Origin: Pseudomonas gregormendelii
GTDB taxonomy: Bacteria; Pseudomonadota; Gammaproteobacteria; Pseudomonadales; Pseudomonadaceae
Assembly (NCBI RefSeq): GCF_017114825.1
Contig: NZ_JADEVO010000003.1
Coordinates: 124,001 to 188,000 of the forward strand
Direction of reading: 5' to 3'
Length of the DNA stretch: 64,000 bases
Part shown: positions 8,748 to 16,028 of the stretch, piece by piece
Layout: the number at the start of each line of letters is the position of its first letter
How positions within the stretch are numbered: position 1 is the stretch's first letter
Program-made: the position numbers and the translations under genes
Notes under the pieces: model-generated
What the model saw: the letters and a program-made list of their open reading frames with translations, nothing else
What the model was told of the DNA's origin: nothing
Databases searched by the model: none

Positions 8748-8919
8748 GGTGGGTTCTCCTTCAGGCAGCGATAGCGGGCACCCATTAGTCGTCCGGCCTT
8801 CGCCCAATTCGACATACCGCCGGTCAGTGCCGCTGAAAATCCAGGCTGAACGGCTGGGACCGGTGCAGGTCACACTCTATGAAGGCCAACTCACTCTCTG
8901 GCTTGGAGGTTGAATCAGG

Positions 8920-9309
8920 ATGACGACTTATAATTGGGATTTGATTGAATGCTTGCTGCATGAAGTGCAGAGCGATGACACAAGCTTCGCGCCACGTGCT
9001 TATGCCGAAAAATACGCGGCGGCGAAGGCGGCAGAGGGCGGGGAACCCGAAAACCTTGATCACCTTAAAGCCGTGGCAGGAGAGTACGAAAAGCTATTGC
9101 TGGAGCGCGGTTACATCGAACCTCGGCCAGAAGAGCAGGGTGGCTCGGGGTCCAACTACATCTTGACGGCGCGAGGCTCGAGTTTGTTGAGCCTGATCGA
9201 CAGCTGCATTCCGGGCAATGACCACCCGCGTCAGGTGCTGGACGAGCAGGAAGATGCGCTGGATGAAGTCACGTTCGATACGGTCGCGTCGAAAGCTCAG
9301 ATTGCCTGA
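8920..9309 (+). CDS. Hypothetical protein, probably a small winged-helix protein
   Basis: 129 residues, no signal peptide or membrane segment. The middle, LDHLKAVAGEYEKLLLERGYIEPRPEEQ followed by SGSNYILTARGSSLLSLI, has the helix-helix-beta-wing rhythm of a winged-helix domain and recalls DUF2513-type proteins. The N-terminal YNWDLIECLLHEVQ helix fits that comparison. The family assignment is a guess. The ATG at 8920 has the site TCAGGATG overlapping it. A REP pair follows. Confidence 0.65.
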   Translation: MTTYNWDLIECLLHEVQSDDTSFAPRAYAEKYAAAKAAEGGEPENLDHLKAVAGEYEKLLLERGYIEPRPEEQGGSGSNYILTARGSSLLSLIDSCIPGNDHPRQVLDEQEDALDEVTFDTVASKAQIA

Positions 9310-9338
9310 ACGCCCGCGATGCCCGTGTGGCTCAACTC

Positions 9339-9427
9339 TGTGGGAGCGAGCCTGCTCGCGACGCGGTATAACATTCAACTTTGATGTTGGATGGGATGAT
9401 GCTATCGCGAGCAGGCTCGTTCCCACA
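9339..9427. repeat. REP pair
   Basis: TGTGGGAGCGAGCCTGCTCGCGACG at 9339 and its inverted partner GCTATCGCGAGCAGGCTCG...CCCACA ending at 9427, 37 bp apart, between convergent genes. Confidence 0.88.
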
Positions 9428-9457
9428 TGCAATCGTGGTATCTGAACGGGTATTTGT

Positions 9458-10327
9458 TCAATTTTGCTGCGCCGCTTTCAGGCATTTCAAATCTTTGAAG
9501 TCTTTCCTCACTCCCTCGATCTTCTTCAATAACCGCTCGCGCTGTGCTGGCGTGCTTTCGGCCATCAAATCCACAAACAGCGATCGAGCCTGTGCTTCGG
9601 TTGCAGCGAAGGCCTGGCGATAAGCCGGCGTCCACAAACTCTCCCTGTTCACCAGCAACGTCTCGATGCGTTGCGCAAACTCCGGACTGTGGCGCTGCGC
9701 CACGGCCGCGCTGAATTGCTTCTGCCAGTGGACCCGGTTGGCGATCCATTGGGTGTTCTGGTCACCCAGAGCCGTGGACCAGGCCACTACACGTTGCTTC
9801 TGGGTCGAACTCAAAGGCCCGAGCCAATCATCCAGGCGTTTCTCCATGCGCCGTGTGCGGTCCTTGATCTGTTGGTCCAGGGATGGCTTGAGGTATTCCT
9901 CCTGACGCTTGCGCTGATCCTTGGCAAAGGCTTCATTCATCTCCGCCACTTGCTTGTCGTCCAACCCCTGCAACAGCACGATGGCTGAGGGGGTGATTGC
10001 CCGGGCAGTCTGCGCGATGGCTTCCTTGGCTTCCTGGGTCCGGGCTTGCAGCGCTTCGTCGGTTACCTGATTGTTTTCGACCATGGTCTGCAGGCGATCC
10101 AGCCAGTCCAGATACCCTGGCAGTTGTGTCGTGCAGTGCCAGCTCAGGTGTTCCTTGAGGCGTTCGTTGAACCAGCCTTTCTGCTCGCCATTCATGTCCA
10201 GGTAGTCGCTGAGCGTCCAGGGAATGATCACGTCGAGGTTGCGATAGGCCAGGCCCACGCGGCTGCACGCGCCGAGGGCCAGGCTAAGGGTGAGGATGAC
10301 GGCGAGACATTTAAACCAGCGCGACAT
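9458..10327 (-). CDS. DUF6279 family lipoprotein
   Basis: 289 residues. The signal peptide ends in the lipobox LGAC (Cys21), so the protein is lipidated. The following residue is Ser, which favours the outer membrane. The rest is helical and highly charged, with DYLDMNGEQKGWFNERLKEHLSWH near residue 43 and a C-terminal coiled-coil-like ERLLKKIEGVRKDFKDL. This matches the DUF6279 lipoproteins as I recall them; their role is unknown. Start is supported by AGGACTCGCCC. Confidence 0.82.
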   Translation of the reverse strand: MSRWFKCLAVILTLSLALGACSRVGLAYRNLDVIIPWTLSDYLDMNGEQKGWFNERLKEHLSWHCTTQLPGYLDWLDRLQTMVENNQVTDEALQARTQEAKEAIAQTARAITPSAIVLLQGLDDKQVAEMNEAFAKDQRKRQEEYLKPSLDQQIKDRTRRMEKRLDDWLGPLSSTQKQRVVAWSTALGDQNTQWIANRVHWQKQFSAAVAQRHSPEFAQRIETLLVNRESLWTPAYRQAFAATEAQARSLFVDLMAESTPAQRERLLKKIEGVRKDFKDLKCLKAAQQN

Positions 10328-10426
10328 GGGCGAGTCCTTGCAAAAGCCTGGCTACTTGAGGAGATTCTTATGTGATCGCAGGATCAGCCTTGCAGTTCAT
10401 ATCATCGGCGCACACCGCCCCGCCGC

Positions 10427-11143
10427 TCAGTAGAAGCTGCGCTCGGCCTTGAGGGTTACCAGCCCGTCGCACTGGCTGTTGTGTCCGGAATAGGCGGAGC
10501 AATCACTGCCGCTGAGGTTGGAATCGCTGTAGATCAGGTTCAGGTCGATGCCCATGAAGGGGCGGGAAAGCTGCACTGACCAGTCGGTAAAACTGCCGAT
10601 ATTGCCGCCGTCGACCGAGACCGGCGCGTTCAGCTGGTGGCTGGTGTACTTCATGCTAACCCCAATTCCAAACGGCTTGTTGCCGCCAAGATCGGCAAAC
10701 ACGGTGCTGTTCTGCTTGTCGGGGTCGTTGCTGAACGCGGCGCCGAAGCGGCTGCCCAGTAACGTCAGGCCGCCAAACAGCTCCTGGCTGTCGAGGGTGT
10801 CCACTTTCGGGTAGCTGTAGTGAATCATCCCGACCTCGTAACCGAGCGTCTGGTCGAAAGGCTGCTTGAAGCCCATGTAGGAATCGACTTCCAGGTTGTT
10901 ACCTGTACTCAGGCCCATGCTGGGTGACCATTGGCCGACGTAGAACCCGCTGTCGTGGCTCAGGTCGAGGCCGCCATGGAATGAGCCGACGGCGGCCGGT
11001 TTGACCAGGCCCTGAGCCATGCTGCGCGAGGGCGAGGTGCCGAGTTTCAGGTCGAAGTCGCCCAACTCGCGCTGGAAGATCTGCGCATGGGCGAGCGAAC
11101 ACGACAGCAGGGTGCCGAGCAATATGAGTGGGGGCTTGAACAT
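10427..11143 (-). CDS. TorF-like putative outer membrane porin
   Basis: 238 residues with a 20-residue signal peptide (CSLAHA). The mature protein has many short amphipathic beta strands and GFYVGQWSPSMGLSTGNNLEVDSYMGF, the block seen in the TorF/Gcw_chp family. It ends in an aromatic residue (ERSFY), as expected of a BAM-assembled barrel. Members are probable small outer-membrane channels of unknown substrate. The GGAG six bases before the ATG at 11143 supports the start. Confidence 0.82.
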   Translation of the reverse strand: MFKPPLILLGTLLSCSLAHAQIFQRELGDFDLKLGTSPSRSMAQGLVKPAAVGSFHGGLDLSHDSGFYVGQWSPSMGLSTGNNLEVDSYMGFKQPFDQTLGYEVGMIHYSYPKVDTLDSQELFGGLTLLGSRFGAAFSNDPDKQNSTVFADLGGNKPFGIGVSMKYTSHQLNAPVSVDGGNIGSFTDWSVQLSRPFMGIDLNLIYSDSNLSGSDCSAYSGHNSQCDGLVTLKAERSFY

Positions 11144-11347
11144 GCGTCACTCCATGAACAGCGCGAAGCAGAAACCTGAAAGCGGCTGAAACGCTTGATC
11201 TAGAGGTGTGCAAGGATACCGGCGAATACCCGGCGCTGGAGGCCGTTCGTCGATTTTTGAGAATTGGGAGTTTGTGCGGGTATTTCGGGAGGGTTCAGTC
11301 CAAGCGCTTCGAAGCTCAAAGCGCCTATGGACCAGTTGATGCCGGTA

Positions 11348-11536
11348 TTACTTTTTGCCCAGCGTGATCTGCTTGGACGGGCCGAACGTCTGACCGCTGA
11401 CGCCTTTGGCAATTTGCTGGATCTCGCCGCCGGACTTGAGGAATGCAGCGATCTGGTTGTTGATCGATTCGCTGGTTTCAACGGCTGGAGCTGGCTTTGC
11501 TTTGCTGTTGGATGCTTTTTGACGCATGGCGGCCAT
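11348..11536 (-). CDS. Conserved small basic protein of unknown function
   Basis: 62 residues if the first of two close ATGs (11536, 11527) is used; 59 from the second, with AGG upstream of both. An Ala/Lys/Pro-rich N-terminus leads to ESINNQIAAFLKSGGEIQQI and AKGVSGQTFGPSKQITLGKK. No signal peptide or cysteine. It looks like a real Pseudomonas-type small protein because of its defined domain and codon use, and its basic tail could touch nucleic acid, but I cannot name a function. Confidence 0.6.
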   Translation of the reverse strand: MAAMRQKASNSKAKPAPAVETSESINNQIAAFLKSGGEIQQIAKGVSGQTFGPSKQITLGKK

Positions 11537-11887
11537 TAACCTATAGAAAATTAACTTGGCCATGAATAATACAGGAAATACTTGACAATTGCTTGGGAAA
11601 TATCTCCCCAATTTAATCTTGGCGGCAGTGGGATTTAAACCGGATTAATAATCTTCCGGTCGCCCTAAGCTGCTGTTTTAACTACAGACGTGTGGATGAG
11701 AAAAGGTTTTTTGTGCAGGCGATGGGCGCTGAAGCTGGGTCGGTTCGTCGGACGAGCGGCTGGTGCCGGTGAGCCAAACCCATGAAAATCAAGCTTTTGA
11801 GCTAATTTTTCGGCGCCACCGGGCCGGGCGCAGAACGCTGACCGCAAAACCGGGTAGAATGCCGCCCACGCAATGAGGGTATTGGAC
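11537..11887. other. 351-bp intergenic region before the CvfB-like gene
   Basis: Divergent upstream region of the small basic protein and the S1-domain gene. It is AT-richer near 11560-11680, with a short inverted repeat CCGGA...TCCGG at about 11639-11661. No promoter can be assigned with confidence and no credible reading frame is seen. Confidence 0.5.
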
Positions 11888-12724
11888 ATGGCTTTAATCG
11901 GGCGTTACAACAGTTTGCAAGTGGTTAAACACACTAACTTCGGTTTATATCTGGACGGTGGCGCGGATGGCGAAATCCTGCTGCCTAATCGTTATATTCC
12001 CAAAGATATTCCCAGCGAAGATGAAGATTGGCTTAACGTTTTCATTTATCTGGACAGCGATGACAAACTCATCGCAACGACCGAAACGCCGAAAGTTCAA
12101 GTCGGTGAATTCGCCAGTTTGAAAGTTGTTGAAGTCAACAGCATCGGCGTATTTCTCGATTGGGGCCTGCCTAAAGACCTGCTGCTGCCGTACTCCGAAG
12201 AAAAACGCCAGATGACCGCCGGCGAATATGTCGTGGTGCACGTGTATCTCGACAAGCACACGCGTCGGATCACCGCCACTGCACGGCTGGATCGCTACCT
12301 GGACAAGACCCCGGCCAGCTACACTGCCGGCCAGGAAGTGGACTTGCTGGTAGCCGAAGCGACCGATATGGGTTTCAAGGCAATCATTAACAACAAGCAC
12401 TGGGGCTTGATTCACAAGAACGAAATCTTTAAGTTCATGCGCGCCGGCAAGGAAGAGAAGGGCTTCATCAAGGAGGTTCGTCCCGACGGCAAGATCAGCC
12501 TGAGCCTGCAGCCGGTTGGCGAAGAAGCGGCCACCAGCTTGAACTCGAAGATCCTTGCCAAGTTGCGCGACAACAACGGTACCTTGCCGATCAGCGACAA
12601 GAGCGATCCGACCCTGATCAGCAGCATGTTCGGCGTCAGCAAAGGCAACTTCAAGAAAGCGATCGGCGCGTTGTACAAGAACGGCCAGATCGTCATTCAC
12701 GCAGATCGTATTGAACTAAGCTGA
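11888..12724 (+). CDS. S1-domain RNA-binding protein, CvfB family
   Basis: 278 residues from the ATG at 11888, which has GAGGGTATT in front; an ATG 15 bases earlier lacks such a site. The protein has the CvfB/YitL layout: tandem S1-like OB folds (RYNSLQVVKHTNFGLYLDGG and FASLKVVEVNSIGVFLDWGLPKDLLLP), a third at GFKAIINNKHWGLIHKNEIF, and a C-terminal winged helix near SDPTLISSMFGVSKGNFKKA. Family members bind RNA and affect virulence and translation in Firmicutes. The role in Pseudomonas is undefined. Confidence 0.9.
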   Translation: MALIGRYNSLQVVKHTNFGLYLDGGADGEILLPNRYIPKDIPSEDEDWLNVFIYLDSDDKLIATTETPKVQVGEFASLKVVEVNSIGVFLDWGLPKDLLLPYSEEKRQMTAGEYVVVHVYLDKHTRRITATARLDRYLDKTPASYTAGQEVDLLVAEATDMGFKAIINNKHWGLIHKNEIFKFMRAGKEEKGFIKEVRPDGKISLSLQPVGEEAATSLNSKILAKLRDNNGTLPISDKSDPTLISSMFGVSKGNFKKAIGALYKNGQIVIHADRIELS

Positions 12725-12767
12725 TGGCCGACCAGCCCCATGCTTATCAACAGGGGGATGGACGACC

Positions 12768-13160
12768 ATGAAAAAAGAGTTATTTGCGTACGCGGGCACC
12801 TTGCTGGCGTTTCTGGTCCTGGATGGCCTTTGGCTCGGCGTGTTGATGGCGTCGAAGTACAAGGCACTGCTTGGCTCGCTGATGCTCGACAAACCGCTGC
12901 TGGGTCCGGCAGCGGTTTTCTATCTTTTGTATGTCTTCGGTTGCGTGATGTTCGTGGTATTGCCAGCCACCAGTTGGCAGCGCGCAGCGTGCATGGGCGC
13001 CTTGCTGGGCCTGGTGGCGTATGGCACGTATGACCTGAGCAACTGGGCGACGCTGAAAGGCTGGTCGGCCCAGTTGGTATTCATGGACATGGCCTGGGGC
13101 GCCTTTGCCACTTGCCTCGCCTGCACCGTTGGTTACTGGGCTGCCCGCAAGGCGCTGTGA
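12768..13160 (+). CDS. DUF2177 family integral membrane protein
   Basis: 130 residues with four hydrophobic segments (about 8-28, 45-65, 72-90, 105-125). DUF2177 marks are FLVLDGLWLGVLM near the N-terminus, GLVAYGTYDLSNWATLKGW, and MDMAWGAFAT. The ATG at 12768 has GGGGATGG upstream. Function of the family is unknown. It lies 43 bp behind the CvfB-like gene and may share its transcript. Confidence 0.85.
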   Translation: MKKELFAYAGTLLAFLVLDGLWLGVLMASKYKALLGSLMLDKPLLGPAAVFYLLYVFGCVMFVVLPATSWQRAACMGALLGLVAYGTYDLSNWATLKGWSAQLVFMDMAWGAFATCLACTVGYWAARKAL

Positions 13161-13164
13161 CCCT

Positions 13165-14346
13165 TCAACGTTGAACGATGGTTGTGCGGTCGCCCGCGCT
13201 GAACCTCGTTGCAGCATTGTCGGCGCTGCCCGACAGCGCACCCGCGATCAGCAAGCCGCTGCCGGCAACGATCAACCCAGGCTGCAAACTGCCGCTGTAA
13301 TGGCTGCTTGCCGCAGCCAGCAGCGGGCCTGCGAGCTGACCTATTGCGAAGCACGCGGTCAGCAACCCCGCGTTGCGCTGAGTGGCGTGGGGTGCCAGTT
13401 CCCGCGAGCGTTGCATCACCAGTTGCATGCAGGCCAGGAACGGTCCGCCGCACAGCAGCACACCCAACGCCAGGCCCGTGCCACTGCCCAGCAGGCAGGC
13501 AAAGACGCCCGCCGCCTGCAGCCACAAGGTCGCCATCAGCCAGTGCCGGGTGGCGTTCGGATTGTGTCGGCGCAAACTCACCAGCACCACACCGGATGCA
13601 GCGGCCAGGCCGAAGCATGGCCAGAACAAATCGGCCTGCCATTGGCCCTGAAATTGCGCGCTGGCCATCTGTGAAAGGAAGGTGGCGGGAATGATGTAGC
13701 CCAAACCGTACAATCCATAGACCAGGCCCAGACGGCCGATGCCGCGGTGTGCGGTGCCTGCGTCGACGGGTGCGCTAGCCGCTGTTGCGGCTGGCCGGGG
13801 CAGGAATGGCAGGATCCCCAGCAACATCACCAGCCCGACTGCGGCATATACCAGCCACAATGTGGCCGAGGTCTGCCCCAGCAGGTTCGAGCCCAGCGCC
13901 AGCATCCCGGTCAGGAAAATGCCCAGGCCCGGTCCGGCAAATACCAGGGCACCCAGACGTGGACGACCGGCCGCGACGGCCAGGGGCTGACTCAAGGCGG
14001 TGATCATCACCAGCACCCAGGCGCTGGCCACACCGGTACCAAAGCGCAGCAACAGATGCGACCAGAAACCGTGGGCCCAGAACGACGCCAGGGTCAGCAG
14101 GACACATAGCCACAGCCCACCCTGCAACCGACTGCGGATCTGCGCAGGCCTGCGGGAAAACATCGCGTCCACGGCGCCGACGAAATAACCCAGATAATTT
14201 GCTGCAGCGATCAAACCCGCCGCAGTCAGGTCGATCTGACCTTCGCTGAGCAGGTGCGGGAGTTGGGGTGTCAAGGCGAAGCGGCCGATGCCCATGGCCA
14301 TCATCAAGGCGATAAAGCTGGCAGACAAACGAATCAAGGGGGTCAT
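13165..14346 (-). CDS. YbfB/YjiJ family MFS transporter
   Basis: 393 residues with about twelve transmembrane segments in two six-helix halves, and GIGRFALTPQLPHL near residue 20, typical of the YbfB/YjiJ branch of the major facilitator superfamily. These are inner-membrane secondary transporters without a known substrate. The gene diverges from a LysR gene across 101 bp that carry a perfect 12-bp-arm palindrome, so it is the likely regulatory target of that LysR protein. Confidence 0.88.
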   Translation of the reverse strand: MTPLIRLSASFIALMMAMGIGRFALTPQLPHLLSEGQIDLTAAGLIAAANYLGYFVGAVDAMFSRRPAQIRSRLQGGLWLCVLLTLASFWAHGFWSHLLLRFGTGVASAWVLVMITALSQPLAVAAGRPRLGALVFAGPGLGIFLTGMLALGSNLLGQTSATLWLVYAAVGLVMLLGILPFLPRPAATAASAPVDAGTAHRGIGRLGLVYGLYGLGYIIPATFLSQMASAQFQGQWQADLFWPCFGLAAASGVVLVSLRRHNPNATRHWLMATLWLQAAGVFACLLGSGTGLALGVLLCGGPFLACMQLVMQRSRELAPHATQRNAGLLTACFAIGQLAGPLLAAASSHYSGSLQPGLIVAGSGLLIAGALSGSADNAATRFSAGDRTTIVQR

Positions 14347-14402
14347 GGTGGACTCCTGCTGAATATCAACGACCGTCAGGCTAGGACTGTTTGACTTTCT
14401 TT

Positions 14403-14437
14403 AAAAATGAATAATAGTGAGTAACTTATTCATTTTT
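14403..14437. promoter_or_regulatory. Perfect palindrome between divergent MFS and LysR genes
   Basis: AAAAATGAATAA and TTATTCATTTTT are exact inverted copies 11 bp apart, centred between the MFS gene (start 14346) and the LysR start (14448). The right arm abuts the Shine-Dalgarno of the LysR gene. Size, symmetry and position suit a LysR operator used for autorepression and control of the MFS gene. Confidence 0.65.
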
Positions 14438-14447
14438 GGAGAATGGC

Positions 14448-15341
14448 GTGGAATTCAGTCAACTGCGCATCTTCCAGGCAGTCGCCGAGGAGGGTTCCAT
14501 TACCCGAGCCGCAGAGCGTTTGCATCGGGTGCCGTCAAACCTGTCGACGCGGCTCAAGCAATTGGAAGAGCAACTCGGTGTAGAGCTTTTCCTGCGCGAA
14601 CGTCAGCGTTTGCAGCTGTCGCCTGCAGGGAAAGTTCTGCTGGACTACACCGGCAAGTTGTTCAGCCTGCACGATGAGGCGCAGGCGGCCGTGCAAGGCG
14701 GGCAGCCGGCGGGCGATTTTGTGCTCGGTACCATGTACAGCACGGCCGCGATTCACCTTCCGGCCTTGCTGGCGCGCTATCACCGCAGTTACCCGGCGGT
14801 GAACCTGCAGGTGCAGTCCGGTCCCAGCGGTGAGCTGCTGGAAGGGTTGTTGACCGGTCGGCTGGATGCGGCATTGGTAGACGGCCCGCTGGAACTGGCC
14901 GGCCTCGACGGCTTGCCACTGTGCGACGAACGACTGGTGCTGATCAGCGAGGCTGACCATCCGCCGGTGCGCAGCGCGCTGGATGTGCAGGGGCGTTCGG
15001 TGTTCACGTTTCGTCAGGGGTGTTCCTACCGCATGCGCCTGGAGGCCTGGTTCGCCCATGATCATGCAGCCATGGGGCGGGCCATGGAGATTGAGAGTTA
15101 CCCGGGCATGCTCGCCTGTGTGATCGCAGGCTCTGGCGTGGCGCTGATGTCGGAATCCATGCTCGCCAGCTTGCCAGGGCGCGAAAGCGTGGCCGTGCAC
15201 CCGTTGGCCGAACCGTTTGCCAGTGCGACTACTTGGCTGATGTGGCGCAAGGGCATGGTCGGGGCCAATCTGAATGCATGGATAGAACAGCAGCAGGCGG
15301 TCTACCCGGGGCTTTCGAAGGCGGAGCAGGCGTTTGCTTGA
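14448..15341 (+). CDS. LysR-family transcriptional regulator, PtrR/YneJ-like
   Basis: 297 residues from the GTG at 14448, preceded by TGGAGAATGGC; a TTG at 14436 in the same frame overlaps the palindrome and is less likely. The helix-turn-helix reads FSQLRIFQAVAEEGSITRAA and HRVPSNLSTRLKQLEEQLG. The effector domain resembles E. coli YneJ (PtrR), with CSYRMRLEAWF and YPGMLACVIAGSGVALM. PtrR controls putrescine use in enterobacteria, but the neighbour here is an MFS transporter, so the ligand is open. Confidence 0.9.
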   Translation: MEFSQLRIFQAVAEEGSITRAAERLHRVPSNLSTRLKQLEEQLGVELFLRERQRLQLSPAGKVLLDYTGKLFSLHDEAQAAVQGGQPAGDFVLGTMYSTAAIHLPALLARYHRSYPAVNLQVQSGPSGELLEGLLTGRLDAALVDGPLELAGLDGLPLCDERLVLISEADHPPVRSALDVQGRSVFTFRQGCSYRMRLEAWFAHDHAAMGRAMEIESYPGMLACVIAGSGVALMSESMLASLPGRESVAVHPLAEPFASATTWLMWRKGMVGANLNAWIEQQQAVYPGLSKAEQAFA

Positions 15342-15432
15342 ACTATCCGAGCGGGATTTGGATCAATTCAGTAACAGATCATTGTTTCTTTTGCCGAGCA
15401 TTGCGCAGGACTTCGGACTATTATCAGTGCGA

Positions 15433-15456
15433 AGCGACTTCAGAATTCCGGTCGCT
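15433..15456 (+). other. Leader hairpin upstream of the 42-residue protein
   Basis: AGCGAC and GTCGCT pair around 12 nt, ending 24 nt before the ATG at 15481. A TATTAT hexamer at 15419-15424 could be a -10 that would start the RNA at the hairpin. No Anr box matching TTGAT-N4-ATCAA was found. Confidence 0.45.
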
Positions 15457-15480
15457 CGGCACTACCCTGAAGGGGGCACC

Positions 15481-15609
15481 ATGAAAGAGAAAATCCAAAA
15501 CTGGCTGCACGACCTGGGTGTCGCACTCGGTTTGATCGAACCGCCTCTGCAACCTGTGCCTATCCGTACAGACGACGAACAGCGTCGACGCCAGCCGCGC
15601 CGCCGTTAA
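15481..15609 (+). CDS. 42-residue protein, PA1414-like
   Basis: Starts at the ATG at 15481 behind GAAGGGGGCACC. It has an amphipathic N-terminal helix (KIQNWLHDLGVALGLIEPPL), then a Pro/Asp linker and an Arg-rich end (RRRQPRRR). I recognise it as like P. aeruginosa PA1414, a very small conserved Pseudomonas protein. The match in location (gbu cluster 0.4 kb away, as PA1414 is to PA1418-PA1422) supports this. Function unknown. In P. aeruginosa the upstream part of this locus produces the oxygen-responsive sRNA SicX, as I recall it. Confidence 0.75.
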   Translation: MKEKIQNWLHDLGVALGLIEPPLQPVPIRTDDEQRRRQPRRR

Positions 15610-15617
15610 TCGTGGTT

Positions 15618-15720
15618 GCAGGCGCTCGCTTGCTCGCGATGGTCGCGAATGATCACACGGGCAGGCTGGCAGGCTGCATGCGCCGCTCGATCCATCGCGA
15701 GCAAGCTTTGCTCCCACGGA
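15618..15720. repeat. Degenerate REP pair
   Basis: CGCTCGCTTGCTCGCGATGG on the left and ATCGCGAGCAAGCTTTGCTCCCAC on the right, facing each other about 50 bp apart. Confidence 0.8.
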
Positions 15721-15811
15721 CGCCCTCAGGTTTCCCATCGCCAGCAGAGCACCCGTAATCCTAGCTCCCGCAATCCTCTGCCAAGCAACCTGATGTATCC
15801 CCATCTCAATC

Positions 15812-15839
15812 AAAACGGCTCAGATCATTGGCCGTTTTT
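15812..15839. terminator. Possible terminator
   Basis: AACGGC and GCCGTT stem with five T after and four A before, so it could work on either strand. No gene ends immediately next to it. Confidence 0.45.
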
Positions 15840-15962
15840 GCGTTTCTGAGCATCCAGCTTCCCGCCAGTAAACGCGGTCCATCCTGGTTTTACTCTTCCA
15901 GTACAGCAGGCCGATTCCGAATCCGCGCTGTCGCTGTTCTGCCATGATCTTTTCGGCGGGCG

Positions 15963-15998
15963 AAAAAAAACGGGTGTGGCAACCGACGCCACACCCGT
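15963..15998 (-). terminator. Terminator of the gbu operon
   Basis: Read on the minus strand, ACGGGTGTGGC and GCCACACCCGT form a strong stem followed by eight T. It lies 31 bp past the stop of the symporter gene. Confidence 0.92.
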
Positions 15999-16028
15999 CG
16001 AAGAAAACATTTAGTCAGTTGTGCGCTA

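Larger units (their letters stand above)
15610..16028. other. Intergenic region with REP pair and two terminators
   Basis: About 420 bp: a degenerate REP pair at 15618-15720 and terminator-like hairpins at 15812-15839 and 15963-15998. The stretch 15721-15811 shows no gene or signal. Confidence 0.6.

Noticed and set aside
15342..15440. Anr/FNR box in front of the PA1414-like gene
   Set aside because: No stretch matched TTGAT-N4-ATCAA well enough on either strand.
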